Below, piece by piece: positions 1 to 5,189 of a stretch of 11,035 nt of DNA. The stretch is taken from the NCBI GenBank assembly GCA_017883125.1, contig JADGOD010000062.1, positions 1 to 11,035 on the forward strand, in the 5' to 3' direction. The notes under the pieces are model-generated. The model was not told the origin of the DNA. It worked only from the letters and a program-made list of their open reading frames with translations, and ran no database searches. The stretch's first letter is position 1. Each line of letters starts with the position of its first letter. A program made the position numbers and the translations under genes. This DNA comes from Acidimicrobiales bacterium (GTDB lineage Bacteria > Actinomycetota > Acidimicrobiia > Acidimicrobiales > RAAP-2).

Positions 1-1
1 C

Positions 2-163
2 AGCGCCCCACTCGAGGGGTTGGTCGTCGTCGACTTCTCGACGACGACTCCAGGGGTGCAGGCCACCCAGCTCCTTGCCGACTTCGGGGCGGAGATCATT
101 GGGATTGAGCCTCCAGTCGGGCACCCTCTGCGACGGCTGAGGCCCCGCCGCGGAGCCGTCTGA
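2..163 (+). pseudogene. Family III (CaiB/BaiF) CoA-transferase, truncated N-terminal fragment
   Basis: The frame is open from the window edge to a TGA at 161-163. It encodes the N-terminal signature of CaiB/BaiF CoA-transferases: PLEGLVVVDFS, then QATQLLADFGAEII, then GIEPPVGHPLRRL. These enzymes transfer CoA between carboxylic acids and normally run about 400 residues per domain; some actinobacterial ones have two tandem domains. Here the frame ends about 45 residues into the domain, and the catalytic Asp region is absent. If base 140 is treated as an extra base, reading shifts to the frame at 141. That frame gives GPAAEPSDLRWDQLVGK and later VVDPLLVTN, which fits the expected CaiB continuation but lies antisense to the next gene's 3' end. 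I read it as a decayed or truncated copy. The upstream part is outside the window, so it could be either a first or a second domain. The family call is firm; the pseudogene status is inferred. Confidence 0.6.
23..48. repeat. Perfect 11-bp inverted repeat with CTTC loop
   Basis: GTCGTCGTCGA (23-33) and TCGACGACGAC (38-48) are exact reverse complements separated by CTTC. The repeat sits inside the CoA-transferase fragment, where it encodes VVVDFSTTT. It has no following T-run, so it is not a canonical intrinsic terminator. Confidence 0.6.
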
Positions 164-175
164 CCTGAGGTGGGA

Positions 176-892
176 TCAGCTGGTCGGCAAGGATGAGAAA
201 GCGACGGGGGAGGTCGGCGTCGGGATTGAGACCGAGACCCCCCACTCTCGGAAGATCGCCTCCTTCTTCGATGTGGTCGATCCACTCTTGGTCACCAACG
301 TCGCCGCCGCCGGGAGGCTGGTGGTGGGGTCGACGAAGAGGGAGGCCTCGCTGGCGAGGAGCTTCGATGGCGTCGTCGGACCCGTGAGAGCGGTGACCTG
401 CGCCCCGTGGATCTTCTTGGTGCCCGCGACGCGAACATGTGCGTCGAGTGGGTAGAAGACGCTGATCTCCGAATCGATCGTGAGGCTGTTCACCATCGCG
501 TTGTACGGCGCGTCGGTCGAGCTGATCTGGATCCAGGTGTTGACCAGCCCTAGGGCCTCGGACGCCGGGAGCTTCAACGCCGTCTCGAGAACCGAAGCGG
601 AGGTGGCGTAGAGATAGACCGTGGTATGGATCAGGCGAACCTGGAGCACCGGCTGACCGTTCGCCGTCAAGGTCTCTTGGGAGACGACGGGTCCGATGTC
701 ACCCGTGACGGTCTTGTTGTCGGTGTCGACCGTCGTCACGTCGATGAAGTGGACGGCGGACTGCTGGGAGACCTGCTGCGTGGTCTTGGCCAAGAGCTCT
801 GCAGCAGAGGGCTGGGACGATCCACACGACGTCAGTGCGAGCGAGAGGGCAACCAGAGCCCCGAGGAGGAGCCGAGCAGGCGGGCGTCTCAC
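176..892 (-). CDS. Secreted lipoprotein, LppX/LprAFG-like
   Basis: A 238-residue predicted lipoprotein anchored on the outer face of the membrane. The GTG at 892-890 was chosen because it gives a compact signal peptide: a VRRPPAR n-region, an LLLGALVALSLAL core and the lipobox LTSC, with the lipidated Cys at residue 23. The frame stays open upstream to 1291, but that extension is Arg/Pro-rich and would bury the signal. The mature part starts with SSQPSAAELLAKTTQQV, a helix resembling the entry to LppX/LprG domains. It also has VDPTTSLPA near the C-terminus and ends with a REWGVSVSIPTP strand, all typical of that family. Length matches mycobacterial LprG and LppX (about 235 residues), which bind and move acylated lipids. 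A weak GGGA lies 7 nt before the start. The gene diverges from the membrane-protein gene at 1271. The lipoprotein call is strong; the lipid-carrier role is inferred from the family, and the ligand is unknown. Confidence 0.75.
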   Translation of the reverse strand: MRRPPARLLLGALVALSLALTSCGSSQPSAAELLAKTTQQVSQQSAVHFIDVTTVDTDNKTVTGDIGPVVSQETLTANGQPVLQVRLIHTTVYLYATSASVLETALKLPASEALGLVNTWIQISSTDAPYNAMVNSLTIDSEISVFYPLDAHVRVAGTKKIHGAQVTALTGPTTPSKLLASEASLFVDPTTSLPAAATLVTKSGSTTSKKEAIFREWGVSVSIPTPTSPVAFSSLPTS

Positions 893-930
893 CGCGTGAT
901 CCCAAGACGATGCGAGCGGCGGGGATCTCG

Positions 931-936
931 ATGGTA
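931..936 (-). promoter_or_regulatory. Candidate -10 box for the lipoprotein gene
   Basis: On the reverse strand this reads TACCAT, a TANNNT match. It would start transcription near 924 and give a 5' leader of about 30 nt before the GTG at 892. No recognisable -35 hexamer lies 16-18 nt upstream, so the call is tentative. Confidence 0.25.
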
Positions 937-1051
937 CCGTTCGCCCGCCTCGGGCAGCATCGACCGGCGTGACTGTCGAGGAATAGAGGGCAGGAGTCTC
1001 GTCATGGGCCCTGACAGTACCGTATCGACATGTGGCAATCCGGTGAACTTC

Positions 1052-1123
1052 GGGTGTCCGTCTCCTCCTGATCTGGCCGGTCGAAGGGGTCGAGACGGTC
1101 TCAGCTCGACGACGCGGACACCC
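1052..1123. repeat. Spaced 9-bp inverted repeat in the divergent gap
   Basis: GGGTGTCCG (1052-1060) is the exact reverse complement of CGGACACCC (1115-1123). The 54-nt spacer contains the small palindrome GAGACGGTCTC. It could be paired binding half-sites or chance. Confidence 0.3.
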
Positions 1124-1270
1124 CGTCTCCCGAGAGATCTGGAACGGTCTTGCTCGGTGAGGCGGCTCTCCATCGGTGGCGTGGAGCACCGTCGGCTTCG
1201 GTCGACCAGCGCGGGCCTGTCGACGTCGATGATCACCCGCGACGCCAGGCCACCACGGCAGGATGGGGTC

Positions 1271-1735
1271 ATGCCGATCGACTTCACCCACTCAGAGCAT
1301 CCGAGGGTCCAAGAGCGGAGAACCCAGCATCCACCGAAGGTCTCTGACCAGCTCAGACGCGACAGCGTCTCGGCTCGGGTCAACGCCAGGGTCGGACTCG
1401 GGATCACGCTCGTTGTGGGAACGATGTGGTGCGCGTACATCTTCGCGATCATCGCTCTCCTCTCTCTTCCGAGTGCCATCCGCTCGGGAAGCCTGGTGCT
1501 CATCGTCGCCTGGATCTCCTCGAACTTCCTCCAGCTGGTCCTCCTGCCGATCATCATCGTCGGCCAGAACATCCAGTCGAAGGCTGCGGACGCTCGAGCA
1601 GAGGCCACCTACAAAGATGCCGACGCCGTGCTCCACGAGGCGCTCCAGATCCAGGCGCACCTCAAGGCTCAGGACAAGGAGATCGAACGGATCTTCGCCC
1701 TCCTTCGAGATCAAGAGGCCAAGAAGACCTCCTAG
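1271..1735 (+). CDS. Small two-helix membrane protein with C-terminal coiled coil, unknown function
   Basis: This is a 154-residue protein. The ATG at 1271 is favoured by an AGGA (1260-1263) 7 nt upstream; the frame is open far upstream (to 626) only as a shadow of the opposite-strand lipoprotein. Residues 1-40 are polar and basic. Two membrane helices follow at about 42-66 (GLGITLVVGTMWCAYIFAI) and 73-98 (ending LLPIIIVGQN), joined by a very short turn. Residues about 103-149 form a charged helix (KAADARAEATYKDADAVLHE) likely to be a coiled coil in the cytoplasm. The layout of two helices, then a QN-containing exit and an acidic/basic heptad-like tail, resembles DUF1003-type and related small actinobacterial membrane proteins. 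I cannot name a function. It sits alone between a divergent lipoprotein gene and the MFS gene and ends in TAG at 1733-1735. Confidence 0.75.
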   Translation: MPIDFTHSEHPRVQERRTQHPPKVSDQLRRDSVSARVNARVGLGITLVVGTMWCAYIFAIIALLSLPSAIRSGSLVLIVAWISSNFLQLVLLPIIIVGQNIQSKAADARAEATYKDADAVLHEALQIQAHLKAQDKEIERIFALLRDQEAKKTS

Positions 1736-1742
1736 GGGAGAT

Positions 1743-1821
1743 CGGCACCAGAGGATCGGGCATCAAGGCCTCGGAGGCCTCGTCGCCGAACCAGATCCTT
1801 CTCGTGCGACCCTCGGTGCCG
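1743..1821. other. Foldable intergenic element (nested stems)
   Basis: CGGCACC (1743-1749) pairs exactly with GGTGCCG (1815-1821). Beyond a bulged A1750, GAGG (1751-1754) pairs with CCTC (1811-1814), making an 11-bp interrupted stem. Inside it AGGCC (1766-1770) pairs with GGCCT (1776-1780) around the loop TCGGA. An alternative pairing GGATC (1753-1757) / GATCC (1794-1798) is possible. It starts 7 nt after the stop of the small membrane-protein gene. It may be a terminator or 3' structure, or a small RNA; there is no T-run. The pairing is seen; the role is unknown. Confidence 0.4.
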
Positions 1822-1856
1822 GTGAATCCGTTTACGGGGCGATGATCCAGGCGCCG

Positions 1857-1862
1857 TAGCAT
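1857..1862 (+). promoter_or_regulatory. Candidate -10 box (TAGCAT) for a leaderless MFS transcript
   Basis: TAGCAT ends 7 nt before the ATG at 1870, the spacing expected if transcription starts at the A of the start codon. No Shine-Dalgarno is present. The same hexamer precedes the DAK2 gene at 6486-6491. The box overlaps the alternative ATG at 1861, which argues for the 1870 start. Confidence 0.45.
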
Positions 1863-1869
1863 GGGCACG

Positions 1870-3261
1870 ATGGTCGTCCGTGTCCGCATCGTGAGACTTC
1901 GGGCCCTCGCCGCAGAAGCGCTGCGCGACCTCTTCGACCAGTCCTCGCCGTTCGGGCGACTTGCACTGGCCCAGGTGCTGATGCTGGCGGGGGACACGCT
2001 GGTCACGATCTCCTTGGCCGGCTCGCTCTTCTTCTCGATCTCGCCCACCGAAGCCAAGTCCAAGGTGCTGCTCTACCTCCTGCTCACCATCGCTCCCTTT
2101 GCGATCGTCTCTCCGCTGCTCGGCCCGCTGATCGACCGCTCCCGGGGTGCTCGGCGAGCGATGGTGGTCTTCTCTGCGGCCGGACGGATGGTGCTCACCC
2201 CGTTCATGGCTCGAGACATCCACAGCTTCATGATCTTTCCCGAGGCGTTCCTGATCCTCGTGCTCTCCAAGCTCTACCTCGTGACGAGAGGGGCCCTCAT
2301 CACCGAGATCGCTGCTGCCGAAGCCGAGCGCGGCGAGGACGTCGCCGCACACGCGGCGGCCGACGCCTACCTCACCGAGCCGACGTCGCGGGGTGGGGCG
2401 CCGCCCCACGGCCTCGCAGGCTGGAATGCGCAGCTCACCCTGCTCGGAACCTTGGCGGGGTTCGTCATCTCGATCCCCGGCATCATCCTGCTCAAGGTCT
2501 TCGGAGCCCCTGGCGTCCTGGTTCTGGCCGCACTGGTCTTCGCCGTCGCAGCAGTCGCCGGGTTCCGACTCAAGCTGCCGCATGGGAAGCCTGACCGCTC
2601 GGTGCCTCCGGGTGGCGAGGGCGATCACGGGGGCGAATCGTGGGGCCACGATGACCCTGATCTCGCCGCTCTGAAGCCCGAGGTGCACCCGGAGGTGAAG
2701 CTCGGCCTGACGGCGAACTCGCTGCTCCGGGGCATCGCCGGGTTCCTGGTCTTCCTCCTGGCGTTCGGTCTTCGCCGAAGCCACGCCGCTCTGTGGTGGT
2801 ACGGCCTCGCCCTCGGGGCCAGCGGCATCGGGGCGCTGATCGGGCTGTCCCTGGTGCCGCGGCTGAGGCGGTGGATGGGAGAGCCCCAGATGCTTCTCTC
2901 GGCCCTGGTGGCGGTCAGCCTGGGTGCGACGCTGGCCGCCTACATCGGCGGGCTCCCGATCCAGATGGCCCTCGCCCTCCTCGTGGGGGTCGCCGGTGCC
3001 GTCGGTCAGCCGTCCTTCGACGCCATGACCCAGCGCTACGTACCGGTCCAGGAGCAAGGGCGAGCGTTCGCTCGGTTCGCCACGCGCCAGCAGCTGGTCT
3101 GGGTGATCGGTGCGTTGATACCGGTGGCGATCGCCATGCCCTTCGTCGGCGGCGATGTTGTGATCGCCGTGATCGCCGGAGCCGGTGCGGTCATCTACCT
3201 GCTCGGCCGGCGAGCACAGATCGTCCGTCGCCGTCAGCGACGAAGAGCGACCGAGTCCTGA
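1870..3261 (+). CDS. Major facilitator superfamily (MFS) transporter
   Basis: An integral membrane permease of about 463 residues; substrate unknown. I count 12 hydrophobic segments, at about 31-55, 65-87, 95-113, 119-140, 187-209, 213-231, 279-300, 308-330, 340-358, 363-379, 405-425 and 428-445. Between segments 2 and 3 lies a motif A-like loop, GPLIDRSRGARR (85-96). Near segment 11 the stretch YVPVQEQGRAFARFATRQQL resembles the conserved C-half of drug/siderophore-exporter MFS proteins. Two features are less usual: a roughly 45-residue Ala/Glu-rich insert between segments 4 and 5, and a Gly/Asp/His-rich central loop (about 238-274). The tail is strongly basic (RRRQRRR), consistent with a cytoplasmic C-terminus. 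ATG 1861 is an in-frame alternative; 1870 is preferred because TAGCAT precedes it at leaderless spacing. The gene converges on pckG. Confidence 0.85.
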   Translation: MVVRVRIVRLRALAAEALRDLFDQSSPFGRLALAQVLMLAGDTLVTISLAGSLFFSISPTEAKSKVLLYLLLTIAPFAIVSPLLGPLIDRSRGARRAMVVFSAAGRMVLTPFMARDIHSFMIFPEAFLILVLSKLYLVTRGALITEIAAAEAERGEDVAAHAAADAYLTEPTSRGGAPPHGLAGWNAQLTLLGTLAGFVISIPGIILLKVFGAPGVLVLAALVFAVAAVAGFRLKLPHGKPDRSVPPGGEGDHGGESWGHDDPDLAALKPEVHPEVKLGLTANSLLRGIAGFLVFLLAFGLRRSHAALWWYGLALGASGIGALIGLSLVPRLRRWMGEPQMLLSALVAVSLGATLAAYIGGLPIQMALALLVGVAGAVGQPSFDAMTQRYVPVQEQGRAFARFATRQQLVWVIGALIPVAIAMPFVGGDVVIAVIAGAGAVIYLLGRRAQIVRRRQRRRATES

Positions 3262-3265
3262 CGCC

Positions 3266-3293
3266 ACGAACGACCCCCGAAGGGGCCGTTCGT
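3266..3293. terminator. Strong hairpin between convergent MFS and pckG genes
   Basis: ACGAACG (3266-3272) pairs with CGTTCGT (3287-3293) and CCCC (3274-3277) with GGGG (3282-3285) around a CGAA tetraloop, with one A/C mismatch. It begins 5 nt after the MFS stop. No U-tract follows, as is common in actinobacterial terminators. It can act on both strands. Confidence 0.7.
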
Positions 3294-3304
3294 CCGCAGA
3301 TTCG

Positions 3305-3324
3305 CTCCCCCGATGGATCGGGAG
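3305..3324. terminator. Second hairpin on the pckG side
   Basis: CCCGAT and ATCGGG form an inverted repeat around a GG centre, and the flanking CTC and GAG can extend it past a 2-nt bulge. It lies 9-28 nt beyond the pckG stop on the reverse strand, so with 3266-3293 it gives that gene tandem terminator-like hairpins. Confidence 0.4.
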
Positions 3325-3332
3325 TGTCGGGC

Positions 3333-5123
3333 TCAGCCCAGCCGGCGCTCGAGGTCATCGACCGCGGCGTCCAGCGAAGCGGGAAGCCGGTCGCCGAAGG
3401 TGGCGAAGTGCTCCCGGATGAGGGGCACCTCCGCTCGCCACTCGTCGGTGTCGACCCGCAGCAGCTCGGTGAGGTCCTCATCAGAGACCCCGAGGCCCTC
3501 GACGTTGAGGGCGCCCGGAGCCGGGACGAACCCGATCGGCGTCTCCACGGCATCCCCGCGGCCGGCGGTGCGCTCGAAGACCCACTCGAGGACGCGGCTG
3601 TTGTCGCCGTATCCAGGCCAGAGCCAGCGGCCGTCGGCGTCCTTGCGGAACCAGTTGACGTAGAAGATCTTCGGCAGATTCTCGGCTTTGGCTGACCCGC
3701 CGACCTTGAGCCAGTGGCTGAAGTAGTCGGCCATGTTGTAGCCGCAGAAGGGCAGCATGGCGAAGGGGTCACGTCGAAGGTTGCCGACCGCACCCGTGGC
3801 GGCGGCGGTGGTCTCCGAGGCCATGATCGAACCGAGGAACACACCGTGGTCCCAGTCCCGGCTCTCGAAGACGAGGGGGACGACCGAAGCTCGCCGACCG
3901 CCGAAGAGGATGGCGGAGATCGGAACGCCAGCGGGGTCCTCCCACTCAGGGGCGATGGCCGGGTCTTGGGCTGCAGGGACGGTGAAGCGGGAGTTTGGGT
4001 GAGCGGCGGGCTTCTCGGAGGAAGGGTCGTAGGCGTTGCCCTGCCAGTCGGTCATGCCTGCCGGGACATCGTCACTCATCCCCTCCCACCACACGTCGCC
4101 GTCTGCGGTCATCGCCGTGTTGGTGAAGACCGTGTTGCCGCTGATCGTCAACATGGCGTTGGGGTTGGTGTGCATCGACGTCCCTGGGGCGACGCCGAAG
4201 AACCCGGCCTCTGGGTTGATGGCGTACAGACGTCCGTCGGCGCCGAACTTCATCCAGCAGATGTCGTCGCCCACCGTCTCGACCTTCCAGTCGGGCAGAG
4301 AGGGGATCAGCATGGCCAGGTTGGTCTTGCCGCATGCCGAGGGGAACGCGGCCGAGACGAACTTGGTCTCACCGGCCGGGGAGGTGAGCTTCAAGATGAG
4401 CATGTGCTCGGCCAGCCAACCGGCGTCACGAGCCATCACCGACGCGATGCGCAGTGCGAAGCACTTCTTGCCCAGCAGGGCGTTGCCGCCATAGCCGGAG
4501 CCGAACGAGATGATCTCCCGGGTCTCGGGGAAGTGGACGATGTACTTGTTGTCTGCGCTGCACGGCCAGACGACATCGGCCTCGCCCTCGGCCAGGGGGT
4601 GCCCCACCGAGTGGAGGCACGGCACGAAGTCACCGTCGTCGCCGAGGACCTCGAGGGCGCCTTTGCCCATGCGAGTCATGATCCGCATCGAGACAGCGAC
4701 GTAGGGGGAGTCGGTCAGTTCGACGCCGATCTCCGCGATCTCCGAGCCGAGTGGACCCATGGAGAAGGGCACGACGTACATCGTGCGCCCCTTCATGCAT
4801 CCGGCGAAGAGCCCATCGAGGACATCGCGCATCTCGGCAGGGTCGCGCCAGTTGTTGGTCGGTCCGGCATCGATCTCGTTCTCCGAGCAGATGTAGGTCC
4901 GGTCCTCGACGCGAGCGACGTCGCCCGGATCCGAGCGCGACCAGTAGCTGTTGGGCCGCTTGGCGTCGGAGAGCCTGACGAAGGTTCCGTTGTCAACGAG
5001 GAGCTGACAGAGTCGGTCGTACTCATCGGCCGAGCCGTCACACCAGTAGATCTCGTCCGGCGTTGTTAGCGCAGCAGCCTTCTCGACCCATGCGAGCAGC
5101 GCTTCGTTCTTGGTGGGAGCCAT
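3333..5123 (-). CDS. pckG: Phosphoenolpyruvate carboxykinase, GTP-dependent
   Basis: This cytosolic enzyme interconverts oxaloacetate + GTP and PEP + GDP + CO2, linking the TCA cycle to gluconeogenesis. The protein is 596 residues, full length for the GTP class (about 600). Visible motifs in order: VARVEDRT (69-76, substrate Arg), GRTMYVVPFSMGPLGS (112-127), YGGNALLGKKC (211-221, with the metal/catalytic Lys), the P-loop FPSACGKTN (260-268) with the class-specific reactive Cys at 264, the kinase-2 motif VGDDICWM (284-291), GFFGVAPGTS (307-316), HPNSRF (375-380) and RKDADGRWLWPGYGDNSRVL (493-512). The ATG at 5123 has an excellent AGGAGG 9 nt upstream, so the start is secure. It diverges from thiL across 66 nt and converges on the MFS gene. 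The promoter region holds a -10-like TAGCAT and an operator-like inverted repeat, so carbon-source control is plausible but inferred. No key residue is missing. Confidence 0.98.
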   Translation of the reverse strand: MAPTKNEALLAWVEKAAALTTPDEIYWCDGSADEYDRLCQLLVDNGTFVRLSDAKRPNSYWSRSDPGDVARVEDRTYICSENEIDAGPTNNWRDPAEMRDVLDGLFAGCMKGRTMYVVPFSMGPLGSEIAEIGVELTDSPYVAVSMRIMTRMGKGALEVLGDDGDFVPCLHSVGHPLAEGEADVVWPCSADNKYIVHFPETREIISFGSGYGGNALLGKKCFALRIASVMARDAGWLAEHMLILKLTSPAGETKFVSAAFPSACGKTNLAMLIPSLPDWKVETVGDDICWMKFGADGRLYAINPEAGFFGVAPGTSMHTNPNAMLTISGNTVFTNTAMTADGDVWWEGMSDDVPAGMTDWQGNAYDPSSEKPAAHPNSRFTVPAAQDPAIAPEWEDPAGVPISAILFGGRRASVVPLVFESRDWDHGVFLGSIMASETTAAATGAVGNLRRDPFAMLPFCGYNMADYFSHWLKVGGSAKAENLPKIFYVNWFRKDADGRWLWPGYGDNSRVLEWVFERTAGRGDAVETPIGFVPAPGALNVEGLGVSDEDLTELLRVDTDEWRAEVPLIREHFATFGDRLPASLDAAVDDLERRLG

Positions 5124-5130
5124 CTGGTTT

Positions 5131-5145
5131 CTCCTCCTTCAGGAG
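5131..5145 (-). promoter_or_regulatory. pckG ribosome binding site, inside a small palindrome
   Basis: On the reverse strand AGGAGG (5138-5133) lies 9 nt before the ATG and fixes the pckG start. CTCCT / AGGAG (5134-5138 / 5141-5145) is a perfect short palindrome. In RNA it could form a 4-bp stem with a UGAA loop that pairs off most of the Shine-Dalgarno. Confidence 0.55.
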
Positions 5146-5155
5146 TTGACCGATC

Positions 5156-5176
5156 CATGAGCCGGTCTGACTCATG
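5156..5176. promoter_or_regulatory. Operator-like inverted repeat at the pckG promoter
   Basis: CATGAG (5156-5161) and CTCATG (5171-5176) are exact reverse complements with a 9-nt spacer. This geometry is typical of a dimeric repressor or activator site. The right arm overlaps the reverse-strand -10-like TAGCAT (5179-5174). The binding protein is unknown. Confidence 0.4.
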
Positions 5177-5183
5177 CTAGATA
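5174..5183. promoter_or_regulatory. Overlapping divergent -10 boxes for pckG and thiL
   Basis: The reverse strand reads TAGCAT (5179-5174), which would start pckG mRNA near 5167 with a leader of about 44 nt. The forward strand reads TAGATA (5178-5183), ending 6 nt before the thiL GTG, consistent with a leaderless thiL mRNA. TAGATA is a poor consensus match and neither direction has a clear -35 box. Confidence 0.4.
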
Positions 5184-5189
5184 TTCGCC

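Larger units (their letters stand above)
893..1270. other. Divergent 378-nt intergenic region
   Basis: This is the gap between the two divergent starts (lipoprotein at 892, membrane protein at 1271). The reading frames that cross it look like extensions of, or shadows from, the flanking genes and show no family features. It holds a weak -10-like box for the lipoprotein (931-936) and a spaced 9-bp inverted repeat (1052-1060 / 1115-1123). A small palindrome, GAGACGGTCTC, lies at 1092-1102. I see no convincing -35 box, tRNA or small gene. Confidence 0.5.

Noticed and set aside
626..1270. Upstream extension of the two-helix membrane protein to 626
   Set aside because: It crosses the lipoprotein gene antisense and has no family features; ATG 1271 has an AGGA at good spacing.
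893..1291. 133-codon N-terminal extension of the lipoprotein
   Set aside because: Arg/Pro-rich and would place the signal peptide and lipobox in the middle of the protein; GTG 892 gives a normal lipoprotein.
1743..1822. tRNA-like shape (7-bp outer stem, about 80 nt)
   Set aside because: There is no T-loop TTCGA-like sequence, no D-loop GG and no proper anticodon arm next to the 3' strand.
1732..3267. Long reverse-strand open frame (511 codons) opposite the MFS gene
   Set aside because: Its product is a run of Asp/Glu/Arg/His/Gly with no hydrophobic core or family motif, while the forward strand encodes a clear 12-helix transporter.
3714..5069. 451-codon forward frame opposite pckG
   Set aside because: A shadow of pckG: Gly/Val/Arg/His-rich with no recognisable domain.
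5146..5151. TTGACC as a -35 box for thiL
   Set aside because: It is 26 nt from the TAGATA box, well beyond the usual 16-19 nt spacing.
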